64,000 bases of DNA, taken from Rhizophlyctis rosea. Taxonomy: Eukaryota; Chytridiomycota; Chytridiomycetes; Rhizophlyctidales; Rhizophlyctidaceae. Numbering within the stretch: position 1 is the stretch's first letter; every line of letters begins with the position of its first letter. This document shows positions 8,319 through 21,110 of this stretch, piece by piece. The position numbers and the translations under genes were made by a program. The notes under the pieces are model-generated. The model had not been told where the DNA came from, ran no database searches, and saw nothing but the letters and a program-made list of their open reading frames with translations. The stretch is taken from contig JADGJC010000140.1 in NCBI GenBank assembly GCA_027596075.1, positions 36,243 to 100,242 on the forward strand, given 5' to 3'.

Positions 8319-11300
8319 CTACTTCCTCCCACTCCACTCCCCAACAACACTCTTAACAACCCCCTTAATCTCTTTATCAACCCCCGCCAAAACCGCCTCC
8401 CTCCCATGAACCCCACAAAGCCCAACCAAACTCCCCACTCCCTCCTCCAAAGCCCGTCTCCTCTCCCCCTCAACCGGCCGACTCCCCGCCAAAACCCCAC
8501 ACCACCGACTCAACAAAAACGGCGCATGCTTCGAAAACGGCTTAACATGCTGTGCGGTAAGCGTCGTCGTGTGCGATGTCGTGCCCGTAGACGAGGACGC
8601 AGTAGTCGACTTTTGTGACATGAGTAGGAGGAGACGGTTAAGGTTTTCGGCGCAGGCAACGGGTAATGGTCCGTGGGTCGTCAAGACTTGGAACGGGTCA
8701 CCCTTCCATGTTCCTCCTCCACCCGCACCCACATCCTTCCCACCCCTAACCATCCCGAAGAACCGTGGCTCCCGAATCCGGAAACAATCAATCAAATCCC
8801 CAACAATGCCCACAAACACCGGAATGATATCCACAACCTCTTCCTTCCGGACCCCCACGACGGCGCTCAACAACCGATAGATAGCGTGGAACAGCTCTAT
8901 TGCTGACGCGGGTGTCGTAACGATGCGAGCTGCGGTTTCGGGGGACGAGATGGTCACGACGGCGTTGAGGATCATGGAAAGGTCGGCGGCTTTGAGAGGC
9001 AAAGACTGCGTAACATGGATGAAAGCAAAACACGAAAACTCATAAGTAACCCTCATCTTCCCCATATTTCCCTACGCGCAACAAGCACACAGAAACCCCA
9101 TTCACCAGATAAAACATACCTTATCCCCAACCAAAGCCCTCAAAACCCCCAAACACCCAACCAAGCCCTCAACCCCCCCACCACCCCTACCACCCCCAAC
9201 CACCAAACAAACCTTCGCAATGATCGCCGCAACATACCCCTTCAAACTCCTCCTCCCAACCTCCTGATTAGACGCCTCCAACAAAACTCCCAAACTCCTA
9301 ACCAAAACTTCCACCTCCACATCCCCGTCCACATCCCGTCCCGCGCTCCGACAGCCCCCAAAGGAAATAACACCGTCCAGCGCATCCAGATGCATTTGTA
9401 CAATTGAAAGGTACTGCTCTTTGGTTGCTTCGCGTACGAGGATGGAGAGGGCGGTTGTGGGGTCGGTGGAGGGAGCGGCGGTTGTGTTTCGGGAGAGAGA
9501 GTGGGAAGATCGCATTAGATGCCACACGATACGAACAAAATCCCGCACACCAGGGCATGATAGCGGTCGATCAAGCACTCGAATCAATCCAGCGAACGTT
9601 GTCGTGAATTCCGAGGCGAGGGGAAGGTATGCTAGTTGGTTGTCATGAACCCGCTCTACTCCCACTGCGACTAACGACCCGGCGGTTTTGAGTAACTTCG
9701 ATAAGGCGGCTTTCGAATCTAATGAATGCAAACAAAGGCTTCATCAGCATCCGTGAGAAATATACGAATAACATGTACACGCAACAAACCTGCATCATCA
9801 CTCCTAATCCTCCTCCACATAACCACAACCTTAAACACATCAAAAACCCTCCCAACCTCCTCCACATCCCCTCCCCTCCCTCCCTCCTCCTCCCTATCAA
9901 CCTCCATCCCCTCCGCACCAACAAACCCCTCCAAAACCTCCAAACACCTCCCCTCAACCCACTCCAAAAAGCCCCCAACATCCCTCACAACATCCCCAAT
10001 CCCCGCCCCACCAGCCCCCTCTAACACTTCCTCAACGACACTCCCCGCAGCCGACAAAACCGACGCCGTATCCGAACCCCCACCTCCCTTCTCAACCTTC
10101 CTCCCCACCCACCCAACCAGCACACCCAAAAACGAACTAACGCCGCGCCATTCCCCGCGTTCCACTTCGGATTTCAGGATGGAGAGTGTGGAGAGGATGT
10201 ATTCTGCGGGTGTGGAGGAGGCGCCTTTCAGTTTTGCGCCGCCTCTTTGGAGGAGTTTACGTGCGAGGACTGAAATGGTGTCAAAGGTTTCGGTTTCCAT
10301 TGCTGTTGTAAAGTGTGTGGTGGTGGGCGAGGAGAGGGATGTGCATGTGTGGAAGGAGTTTAGGTACCATTGGAGGAGATCGGGGGAGTAAAGCTGTAAA
10401 GGAGAATTTATAGAGGAGTCAAATTCTTGATGCTTGTTTTCTCTTTCCGCATAACACTCAAAACACCGACACCAAAAGACCAAACTCAAAAACTCACCAA
10501 CACCCCCCTCTCACTCCCCTCCAAAACCCTCCTCCCCAAAATCCTACAAACCACAACACCCCTCAACAAACACCCAACCTCCTTCCCCTTCCTCTTCCCT
10601 CCCTCCTTAACACCCTCCCACCTCCCCAAAAGCGCCTCCAAACCGACCAATAAACACCCAACCCTCTCCTTTTCCAACCCCGTTAAATACCGCCCGGGAA
10701 CCGCATTAAAAATAGCCAAAAGATCAATCGCTATGTCTAGGCGTTTACATTTGAAGGTGAGAGAGGGCGGGTGGGTGTCGGTAAGTAAGGAGGATATGGA
10801 GGAGACGAGAGCGATACGTGCTGCGGCGACGTCAGCTGCGCTGTGTGCTTTGAAGAGGGATTGGAAGGCGGTGAAGAGGGGTTTTTCGGATGTGGACGTT
10901 GGGGTTATGGCGGAGGAGAGACGGGTTTGGAGGGTTTCGAAGATGTGGTTGACGAATAGATCTGGAATATACATCAACCAATGAGCGAGAAGTGCAACTA
11001 TCTAAGCCAAATACTCTCACAAAGCCTTACCTCGAACCCTCCCAACCTCCCAAAAACTCGCACTCCCCAACAACTGCCCGCTAACACTCCCAACACTACA
11101 CAACCTCCCCCCTTCCTCCTCCCCACCCTCCCCAACCCCACCAACCAAACTCCTCACAAAAACCCCAACAACCCCTTCAATCCCCTCCCCCGTCGCAACC
11201 CTCCCAACAGCCGCCAAATGATCCCCAACACAACACCAATTTGCCACCACAAGATTCCCCCCATCAAGACTCCGCAAATCCCTATCCCAAACCGCATCAA

Positions 11301-14065
11301 GATCCCCGCTCGCAAAATCCATATTTTCAAGTGTTTTTCCTACGATACGCGTGCATGCGGGGTCGGATGACGGGTCGACGGTCGTGGATGCGACGTGGTC
11401 GATGTAGTAAAGGGCGAGTTTGTTTTTCAGGAGAGATACGCGGGGTTCCACCGTTCCGACGTATTTCCATTTTGCGAGAACGTCCTCTACCCACTCTGCA
11501 GTGATCCATCGCTCGAAAAAATCCTCGGAAGCTTCGCATAACCAGAGAACCATGCACAACGCCGGATAACATAATTCCCTCGCAAACTCCTCCACGTTCC
11601 TCGCCTTCTTTTTACCATCTACTTCGACGCGATGCATTACGGGCAGAACAAACCCGTTGTAAATTTCGTCTGATAGGGCGTTGAAAACGGATTGTTGGGC
11701 CGCGGAGATGTGCGCGTGGCGGAGGAAGGTTTGGAGGAGGGTTGTGGGGATTATGGCGCCGCGAGGGATTGATGGTGAGGGAGAGGGGTGGGAGTTGGTT
11801 GAGGAGATGGAGGAGGAAACGTCACCGTTTGACTCGGTCTTGCGTTTCTTTTTGCGTGGGGTGGCGCTTTCGTCGTCGGTTGGTTCGGATGACGCAAAAA
11901 CGTTCAGTCGAAGGATTTCGTCTTTGATTTCGCGGAGGACTTCGATCGCTTGTGCGGGGAGGAGTTGGCCGACGCATGTTCCAAGTCTATTGGTCCAACG
12001 TGCACAGCGATGAGCACACAGGAATTGACTAAGGATGAGACAAGTCCACCACAAACCTCTGCAAACACTCCGCACTCAACACCGTGCACCCCTCCAAATC
12101 AGTAATGCCCATCCGCTTCATCGCGCTCAACGTGCTTCCCACAAACACATGCAACTGTCGAGATTTAGTGTAAGTATCGAACAACGCGCAGATGAACTGC
12201 ACGGCGTTGGGGAGAGCTGAGCGGTGGGGCTGTTGTTGGCGAAGTGTCACGACATTAGCGAGAGCATTCAGATGTGATGCTTCGAGAGCATTACATACCA
12301 TAAGGATGAAAGACCACAGTTCATCCATACGCGCTTGTACCACACCATAATCCAGAGCAAGCAGGATATCCCACAATCGGAAGAATATCCCATGGTGCTT
12401 CGCTATATACCCCGTTTCAGCACTCCTTCCTCAACATCAAACCATCCACGCCACAAAAAGACTCACCAGAAACCCGCCCCGCAACCTCCACAACCTCCCC
12501 AGCAACCTCCTCAAAAAACGCCACCATCCGCTTACTAACTTCATCATTCGTCGCGCGGTACACGTTATGTACCCTAACCACATCCAACAACTGCGTCTCA
12601 ACACTAAACAACAGCTCCAAATCCTTCGCGTTCTGAGCCTTAATCTTACCCTCCGCCCGCGACAGGATGTGCTGGATGCGACGATGGACTAGATCGTGCA
12701 GTTGGCGGTAAAATGTGAATTCGGCGGAGAAAGTGGTGTTCATGGGCGTGCTTCGTTGGGTTGATGTGCGGGATTGAATGAAGTGGGTGAAGAGGAGGGG
12801 GAAGGAGGAGAAGACTGTTGAAAGAGGTAGTCATCAGAACCCATCATTGCATGCTGGGTATTCCACAATCATTCGGACCCACCAACAAAAACATCAGCAA
12901 CACCTCCCGCCGCCTCGACCATCTCTCCCAACTTTTGGAACAACTGCTTGGGATAACTCCCAACCATATCCTTATCCTTATCCGACGTCGATTTTTGCGC
13001 ATTGAGTTGAACTAAAACGGCGTCAAATTCTGCTAGATGTTCACGATGAAAGAGCCCCTGATATATGAGTCCCTCTATAATTTCTAACAGCGGAATGCGA
13101 GACGAGGATGCAGGTGTGGAGGTTTTGAGAAGATGACGGGCAGTGATGAAGAGGGGTAAACATTTTGATATTGTGTGAGTAAAGATCTACAAATTATACG
13201 TGGAAAGTGAGTTAATTCAGTTCGCCTCGACACGGGGCTATGAATTCACAACTGCACTGACTTTCTTCTGATTGGGGTATTGCTCCTGCGTCTTCTTCAA
13301 TACAGACAACACATTGGTCGCAAACGGCACGAATGCCTCCAACACGCCGGACCCCTCCTCCAATCGCAATAAATGAATCAAAGCTTCCATACACTTGAGC
13401 GAGATGGACACGTGCTGTTCCAGCGTCGGACGCAGAATCTCGCTCAGCTCCGTTGTCAAGACTGTCCAGCAATCATTTACGACTTGCAGAAGGGATGCCC
13501 ATTGTTTGGTTGAAGACGCTGCGAAGTCATTGGATGCGAGATCGATGAGTTTGGAGGGAACGGCTAGGAAGGAGGGCATGATGGGTGTTTTGGAAGTGAG
13601 TGATAGGAAGGTGAGTATGCCTTCGTGAGCAAGGCGACTGGACTTTTTGGATGCAAAACTCTTGCAAAGGTCATGCAAGAACGACCAGTATGATGCGGAG
13701 AGGAAGAGAGTTTCTTCAATGACGCATGCCCTGAATGGTAAAGCGCCGTTAGCGCTCAAATGCCGTCAGAGAGCAGAGAACATTGAATCTGTATACTTCA
13801 AGTCACCCTTCGGTATGCTCTTCAAAAGGGCGTTCGAGACCCAGTCAAAGAGCAAGTCCGCCTTCCCCGGTATGTAAAGAGACCGCGACTCCCAAGTCTG
13901 CCGCGCGAACGCCAGCTTCTCCGCGGGGTCAGCACCAGCTGTTCTGAGCAGCCTGGTCACAGCCTCTGCTGACGCTGGTTTCTGGTCTCCCGCGACAGAC
14001 AACGATAGAGTTCGAGCGGGCATGGTTGGGACGTTGAAGTAAGCCGACGTGACGGGGACGCACAC
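8319..14065 (-). CDS. URB2: Probable Urb2/Npa2 nucleolar pre-ribosome protein, multi-exon
   Basis: This is a large helical protein on the minus strand in at least eight exons. Approximate exons are 14023-13786, 13728-13262, 13193-12885, 12814-12476, 12400-12040, 12010-11035, 10980-10500, 10470-9730, 9720-9120 and 9030-8319. The best evidence is the C-terminus: a leucine-rich stretch (LNRLLLLMSQKS), then KHAPFLLSRWCGVL, an RRRALEEGVGSLVGLCG block and a final WSGRK. This follows the pattern of the Urb2/Npa2 C-terminal domain. In the middle is a basic, nuclear-signal-like PRKKKRKTE. In yeast Urb2 acts in the nucleolus in early 60S subunit assembly, with Urb1, Dbp6 and Rsa3. The 3' half uses very biased codons, C-rich on the plus strand. 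Several exon borders are inferred; the donor after TDSM at about 13786 is GTTCTC, which is unusual. Another large alpha-helical nucleolar protein is the main alternative. Confidence 0.55.
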
Positions 14066-14717
14066 GGGGAAACAAGTTGAGAAAGCTGAGACTTGTCAAT
14101 GCGGAAGTGAGCCGACCCACTTCACACAAGCTTCCCGGTGAGCAACAGTGATGCGGAATACGACCGCCGTTCTGCCTCAACGAAGTTGCGGGATGGGAAA
14201 GTGGTATTGTAAATTCGCGTAAAGGTCTGGGAGAGAACTCTCACGGAGGCCAAAAATAAATTCAGTAAACACAATGTGTGGCTTATATGTTGTTAAGTGG
14301 CGCAGTTCGAGTGCATTGGAATAATTTCACAAAGGGTCCTACTCCCGTCCTAGGTACTTGGGGTGCACTTCTGACATTCCTAAACAGCCCATCTGGACGT
14401 TTCCATCGGTTATGAATTTTATAGATGATGATGATGGAAGATAAACCTTGTCACCCACTCCTGCTCCATCCTCCCTATAAATTTATGACTGGTTCAACCA
14501 GTCTATGCCATGCCCATCCCATGTGCACGAAAGTTGCGAATACCGATCTTAAGAGGGGTGAACTATCAACGAAGCCAAAGGCAACCGATCAGTCTCCCAA
14601 GACGACGAAGAACAATGGTTCACAAACGGTTGCAGGCTCCCAAAAAATGTCAATGTGAATACAATGCTGCGCAACTCACCATATACACGGCTGACTCTCC
14701 TCGATGGGGCCTACCCA
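14066..14717. other. Intergenic region
   Basis: This is the upstream region of the URB2-like gene and the 3' flank of the following minus-strand gene. I see no gene and no repeat shared with other parts of the window. Confidence 0.35.
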
Positions 14718-15540
14718 TTAAATGCCAGAAGCGGCAAGAAGAACAGCATCTGGCGGACCCCTGACGTGACTCTCAACCCCAATCAAATATCTCCACCTGT
14801 GGGTTCTTGTAAAATAACGGCTTCCCCTCACAGGCTCATAGTCACAGGTGGATATAGCAACGTACGGTCCCGTCCGTGGCTTGGAAGTATGTAACACAAG
14901 TTCAATCCATCCCTCCCCGTTCGCCTTCTGATCAAACCACTTGATCATCTGCTTCTCCTCCTCTGTTTTGGGGTCGTGATACTCCAACATCATCCAGCTA
15001 GCGTGAGAGATGTTACTGCGGTTGGTGGGCCGAAACACCGTCTGCCTCATCAAAAGTCCTTTTTTCTACTCGGAAGTAAAAGTGTTTTGCGGCTTTGGGG
15101 TAAGGTCTCACAACTCTACAGATGAGAAACATGGTGGAAATCAGCATTTCCACAGTAGGGCACTCCTCGCTGACGATAAATTAAACATCCTTTACCAAAA
15201 TTGCAAAATACTACTCACTCAAATCCACCACCCTCACTTTGCCGACTTCCATTTCGCCTGGCAGCAGGAGGGTTCTTTGAACATAGTCGTCCTCTGAGCT
15301 CTCAGTGGTATCTTCCGAATCAGACTGCTCCAAATCCTTGTCTTCGTCTGGGCCCTCCTCGCTCTCGTCTTTGACTGCAACCTTCCGTTCATCCCTTTCC
15401 GTCTCCTCCTCATGTTTTTCACTCTGTCGGATACTCTCAACATTCTGCTCTTCGTGTTTGACAGCAGCCTCACGTACTCCACGTCGAGGCCTCTTTGCCA
15501 TCAGTGTCCCCGGCTCCGCTGAACGTTTTTTGGGAGGCAT
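14718..15540 (-). CDS. Two-exon protein with acidic N-terminal half, unknown function
   Basis: Exon 1 (15540-15219) begins MPPKKRSAEPG. It is highly charged: a basic start with KRPRRG, then long acidic runs (DESEEGPDEDKDLEQSDSED), typical of nuclear or nucleolar proteins. It ends at a good GTGAGT donor. Exon 2 (about 15060-14718) reads SHASWMMLEYHDPKTEEEK, IELVLHTSKP and RWRYLIGVESH, and looks like a small folded domain. The exact acceptor is uncertain because the T-rich stretch around 15058-15070 allows several AGs and only one preserves the frame. I do not recognise the family. The gene lies between the URB2-like and Sel1-repeat genes and shares no obvious element with either. Confidence 0.5.
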
Positions 15541-16508
15541 AGTGGAATGTCAAGGTGGGTGATGGCACGAAAGAGGTTTGGTGACTCAGCCAAGTCAAGG
15601 ACAGTTGGAATGTGGGAAACTGTACCACGTCAAATGTAAGAATTTCGGGGAATCATGGACACGGAATGTGTTCTCTCAATTGAAGACTGGGTATGGCAGT
15701 AGTACGTACTGAGTGTACCAAGTGTTCCAAGTGTACCAAGTGTGTGCAATGCCGATGTGGCTGTTTGAAAAATGTATGCGTACTATGGCCAGTTCTTGTG
15801 GAGAGACTGTGAAGCACTTTGTGGGAAGGGGACAAGTTGGTGTTAGAGACTTTAGAGTTGAGGACTTTTTGGTGGGCTTGCCGGTTCCAAAGGTTGGGAT
15901 ATGCCAGTAAATCAACAACCAGCCGACTCAGCCCCCAACCAGGGACCGCCCATAGGAGTCAGGACTGGGCCCTGAAACGCGTCGATACTTACGAGGTCAA
16001 CGTGCAAGGAGATGCAAGGTCTTTACTGTCTTTGAAGATTGAAACGTTCGACTTACCGCCAGGATTCATCTCATCGCCTTGGCAGGCTGACTACAATTAA
16101 ACCTCACCTCCGTTTGACTCAAGCCGTCATTCAGTCCAAGCTTACGCAATCAGCCGGTGATCGCTGCAATGCATTTCCGTTGGACTGCTAAGGGGGGGGG
16201 GGCCCTAAAAAAAGAGAGATACTATGCAGGCACGCGAACGCTGGGACTTCCAATCGTTTCAAATGCACCGTACTCAATGGCATGTGAGATCTTGTGATGT
16301 AGCTTTAGCCCGAAGTTTATGTTAAGATCGTCGAAAGCGCTACGGCTTATTGTTTACGTTACCCCAACACCGAGCTGACAACATGATGTCCGATCAAGTC
16401 CGCTCAGGCACTCGTCGCAAGACCTCCGTTTCCCTAGTCCGTCATCAATTATCCTTGTAGAGTGCTAACGGAATTTGACATCTCCATCATCTTTCAGCAC
16501 TACACACC
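15541..16508. other. Intergenic region with minor repeats
   Basis: No gene is supported. It contains a short 10-bp tandem repeat of GTGTACCAA type near 15711-15743 and a G homopolymer at about 16193-16202. It also has one instance of CCTGAAACGCG (about 15971), a motif that recurs at 23471 and 24840. The promoter of the Sel1 gene should lie at its right end. Confidence 0.35.
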
Positions 16509-19500
16509 ATGACATCCATAGCACCCGCACCATCATCCACTCCCTTCGCCAAAGCCAAATCCGCCGACATAGGCAAACTCCTCTCCATATCCGATGACCC
16601 GGTCAAAAGTCCAGACACACCCGAACCATCATCAACAATCCCATACATCACACACACTCGCCGTCAATCCGCGTCCTCAACCAAAAATGACCACGCACCA
16701 AGGTCCCGCAGACAGTCGCCCTCAACAGCTCACCGCTTCGACCCCCCACTAACAACACCAACACCAACCACCAAAACCAAAACCCCCCGCCCCTTTGAAC
16801 ATGCTAAATCAGCTGATATAGGCAAACTCATGTCCATAGGCGACTCCCTCGACTCCCTCGCATCCCCCTCTCACCCCGTCCTCTCCCAACCCATCCCGGC
16901 ACTCAAGAAAAAAGACCGCCCCCGTCGCCAATCAAAATCCACAAAGGTTGCCATTGCACCTATCGCCACGAATCAGTCGGAACCGGTGTTGAATAACAGA
17001 GATCGGTATTACACACCGGATTTGGAACTGACGTTTGAGAAGACTGGAGTGGTCGGCGCGGACGATGTCGTGCATGTTTTGATTGAGTGTTGTGTGGGCG
17101 CTTGGCAGTTGGGGAAGAGTAAGGTTGGGGAGGAAGGGAGATTGTTGAAGGTGCTTGTGGAGCTTAAGGTGAGGAATGCCAGGCATACCAGATGCTACTA
17201 CGTTTCGTCAGGTTATTGACGTTGCCTTCTGGACATTGATCATGTTTGGAAAACAGGACAACTACATCGCCCGCCTCCCCGACCTACGCTACCACAGCAC
17301 GCCACCACCTCTTCCCGCCCACCCCGCGGCATCCCTTCCTTCTCCAGCCCCAGCAGCCTCGCCGGCTGACGCCGCCGTCATCTGCCATCACCTCACAATG
17401 CTGCATGAACGGGCTTGGACGCTAAACGACAGACTAAAGCGATATGCATCCGCAACATCGCCCTTGTTTTGGGTCAGAAGGAAGAAAGTACACTTGTTGG
17501 TCGAGAAGGTTTTGGAGGCTTGGAAGGAGGTGGTGAGTATGGGGGTTTCGGCTGTCTGATATATGGCGTGAAAGACATGATACCCACACCTGTTGGATGA
17601 TTTTTCAGATATTGGACTTGACATTGGCGATTGCACACTCAAGTTCGGATGTTGCCCGTGCCGCGACTGGGAATGTCGCCAAGCTTGCTGTTGCGACGGG
17701 ATCTCCAGATTGGGAAGGTTGGTTATCGTGAAGCATTGGACAAACTGCTGCTGCGATCCAGGTTTGGTGATTAAAGTGAGGCTTGCAACAGAACTGCACC
17801 CCGACGACGCGGCATACATCTTCATGCAAGGAGAGAAATACTTCCACGGGTACGGGGTTCCAAAATCATATGATATTGCATTTCGGCGGTATATGGTAAG
17901 TTTATACTCCCCTCCATGCATTGATCCAATATCGACTCCGAAACCTCAGACAGCAGCAAAATCATCCCACCCCTCCGCATGCAATATGCTCGGCGTCATG
18001 TACGAACACGGTCTAGGCCGCGGGAAGGATATGGTCAACGCCATCACATGGTATGTGTGATGATGGACTCGAACATTATCTCAGCTATTCTTCACGCTAA
18101 AGACACGTCATGTCCTTGCATCTTGCTCCATATAATTCAGGTACAAAAAAGCCCTAACCTACGCCCCAACACATACGGAGGCCCTCAACAACATGGGCCG
18201 AATCCACGAAACAGGAAAAGGAACTCCCGTCGATTTACGAACTGCTGCAGAATACTACCTAAAAGCCGCTGAGGGTGGTTCCGTGGATGCTATGTGTAGT
18301 TACGGTAGGGCTCGTCAGCATACATGAATTTTACCCATCACCTCCTATACCACCTCCACATCGATTCGGTCAATAGGATACCTCCTCGAACACGCAATGG
18401 GAGTCGAAAAGCCCGACGCAGAAGGTGCATTGAAATGGTACATGACCGCCGCGCAATCCGGGTACGCTCGCGCCCAAAACGCCATCGGGAGCTGTTATTA
18501 CCGCGGCCATGGTGTTGCGCGGGATAGGGGTGAGGCTGTTGTCTGGTATCGACGTGCTGCTGCGCAGGTAGGGGAGATGTGATATTTGTTAAGAACGAGT
18601 CCTTTCGGGAATCATAAACGAACCCACAATCATAGGGCGACCCACATGCACAAAACAACCTCGGAATATGCTATGAGGAAGGAAGCGGGGTGCAGAAGGA
18701 TTATGTGATGGCCAAGACGTATTATAAGATGGCGGCGGATGCGAGACATCCTAGTGGGTTGAATAATATGGGGTTTATGTGTGTTTTGGAGGTGAGGGGG
18801 TTGTCTTCTGAAAGAGCTTGAAAGATGTCAGAGAAATTTTCAGACTCACCGTAACTTTTTCCTATACTTCTCCTGCACCCCGTATATCTCAGAAAAACTA
18901 CATGGCGGCAGTGCGGTATTTCCATCTTGCTACGGCTGTGGGAAGGTAGGGTGTCTGCGCTGGTTGTGCTTCGCACTTTTCAAATCGAAATCTAATCCTT
19001 GTTCGCCATTTTGGATGAAATAGTATAGAAGCATATTACTATTTGGGCACACTGCACGAAGCTGGATGTCGCGATGTGCATGGCGTGGTGGTTAACCCTG
19101 ATTTTGAAATGGCGGCAAGGTACTACAGGGAGGCTGCGGACATGGTAAGTTTGTTCTTGGCGGAAAGGTTGTTGGCGTTGATGGGCGGTGTAGAGTGGAG
19201 TGAACGAGGATGTGTCGAAAGGGGCAAGAAAAGGAAGTGGAAACTGTGGTTGCGCTCTGGGGTGGAATAAGTCTTAAATTGAGCGAAGTCATCGATATGT
19301 AGGGACGAGTTCCTGCGGTTCCGATGTTCGACTTGAATGCAACAGTCACACACCTCTCACTGACCATCCCCATAACCACAACACAGAATCACACAAAATC
19401 CCTCCTCCGCCTCTCCACAATCCTCCTGCACGCCCCACCACCTCTTCAAAACCGACAAGAAGCCTACGCATACCTCCTACGAGCCGCTTCCCCAACAACA

Positions 19501-19964
19501 AAATCAAGCACCAAATCCGGAACCGAAGCCGAATCGCGGAGTGTCAAAATAGGCAATGACTCCGAAGCACAATACCTATTAGGACGGGCACTGGAGATGG
19601 GATTGGTACGGGAGAAGGGTGAGGGTGGGAAGGGTGAAGTGGTTAGTAAAGTCTCGGGCCAGAAGCAAGTCGCTTTCAAGTACAGAAACCTTGAATTTGA
19701 TGTTGATGTTAACGTCCACCACCCCCTCATTCCCCACCCTAGCCGAAACCCGACCCAGCTTCTGCCGCAAAATGGTACCGGCGTGCAACACGACAAGGAC
19801 ACGCGAAAGCGACACACCAGCTAGCGTTGTTGTATGAGTATGGGAAAGGCGTGGAAAAGGATCATGAGAGAGCTGTTGAGCTTTTTACGGAGGCAGAGCG
19901 GAGGGGGTACAAGGGTGGGCATTGGAGGGGTGGAGGCGGTGAAGTGGAGGAGGATGAAGAGTGA
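16509..19964 (+). CDS. Sel1-like repeat protein, 12 exons
   Basis: I can join 12 exons in frame to about 856 residues: 16509-17168, 17212-17532, 17609-17717, 17762-17895, 17950-18050, 18141-18304, 18377-18567, 18636-18791, 18893-18945, 19024-19144, 19303-19641 and 19743-19964. The N-terminal 160 residues are disordered and repeat KAKSADIGKLLSI and HAKSADIGKLMSI, with RRQS sites that could be phosphorylated by basophilic kinases. A helical region follows. The second half has at least six Sel1-type repeats, for example CNMLGVMYEHGLGRGKD, ARAQNAIGSCYYRGHGV and HAQNNLGICYEEGSGVQKD. Sel1 solenoids are protein-interaction scaffolds; in fungi, proteins of this layout include chitin-synthase activators (Skt5/Chs4) and kinase-pathway adaptors, but no specific match is visible. 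The 44-base intron 17718-17761 has a weak GTTGGT donor and is the least certain join. Confidence 0.72.
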
Positions 19965-20619
19965 ATGAGGAGGAGCGGACGTGGAGGGTCTGGTGGTTAT
20001 TTGGTAGATTGGGAAAATGAAAGTAGGTGTATAAGTTCGTTATTTGTTGGTTGGGTAGGGTTCCACCAAGTGATTTGTAAATACGATAAGTTTGAGCTGT
20101 GTCGTGAGGATGGTGAACGGTGGAAACTACAGATGAGAGGACGTTCGGGATTGATGGTCCTTTGACAGAGCAGTCCGTAATCATATTCCACCGCATGTTG
20201 CACTACAAAGAGTAGAAACTGCCAGATCCGTCGTGTGGATTGATTCCTCAGATTCGCCAGACCAATCATCGATTGAGCATAATATACAAAAGAATACAGT
20301 TGCTCTATCAGGCCATTCCGGTCGAGGACGGGATTTCGAAGATTGGGTGCTCGGATTGCGAATATTGGGTACTCCCATCTGTCTTTTCAGAGGCTTTGGA
20401 CTCTCTACCTCACCACTCAAGTGAAGGTAGGCGACATTAGAGCTCGAATGTTGGCGGTGAAGGTGTTGACGGCTCTGCTGTATCCCACTGAAGGGACTCA
20501 ATTCCACTGAAGGAACTCGGCCGATGGAGCTCGTGTGCCGGTGCAGATAGTGTTATCGGCTCTGTTGGACCGACCGATGAAGTTCAAATCGTGAAGTTGT
20601 TTGGCGGGCTTGGTTCTGC
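19965..20619. other. Intergenic region downstream of the Sel1 gene
   Basis: I find no supported gene. It probably holds the Sel1 3' UTR and, at its right end, the 3' part of the minus-strand RNA copy F. Confidence 0.3.
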
Positions 20620-21110
20620 ACGCCGTCAAGTCGAGTCGCTCGGTTTGCTCGTTCGGGCTAGTCATATGGTCGCTCGTGCGACCACCCAAGATAATGGCAG
20701 GAACACAATATCACTGAACTACGAAGATAGAAAACACTAAGCAACTGCGGAATACCAACTCACCAAGAAGATTTGTCAAGCGGTGCCTGTCCACCTAGGC
20801 CGGAGGGCGCTCCATCCACCAAAGCACCACCTCCCAGCGATTCGGCCATCCCTACCAATAGCTTACAACTCACCAGCCGTGAAGCTGGGGTTCGGCGTTT
20901 CTCCAAAAAGGAGAAGGCAACATCGAGGTATTGCGCTCGACATAGGAACCGCCGGCGCGAACAGAGGTGGGTGAAAGTGGATGGATTTCAACCGTTGTGG
21001 TTTGACGCCCTTGCTGACCGGCAACCTACCTGTTGGGAAAGGCCGGGTGGCGAGTCTCGGGGGTGGGGAGATAAGTGTGTCTTTTTCGGTGCAAGCGAAT
21101 CAGTGAGGTA
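20620..21110 (-). ncRNA. Candidate structured RNA, copy F (diverged)
   Basis: Read on the minus strand, the region has CCCAACAGGTAGGTTGCCGG (donor GT near 21029). This parallels CCACCAGGTAGGTGCATGCC in copy E. The T-loop hairpin follows as TTCTCCTTTTTGGAGAA (about 20910-20930), a perfect stem here. Then come GTAGTTCAGTGATATTG and the palindrome GGTCGCACGAGCGACC (about 20668-20683), shared with copies A and B. Order and spacing match those copies; the primary sequence between landmarks is more diverged. No exonuclease or RRM-like gene flanks it, so it may be a solitary copy. Confidence 0.35.

Noticed and set aside
9643..10391. Plus-strand Ser/Thr/Pro-rich proteins opposite the URB2-like gene
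   Set aside because: They are antisense shadows caused by the strong codon bias of the minus-strand gene.
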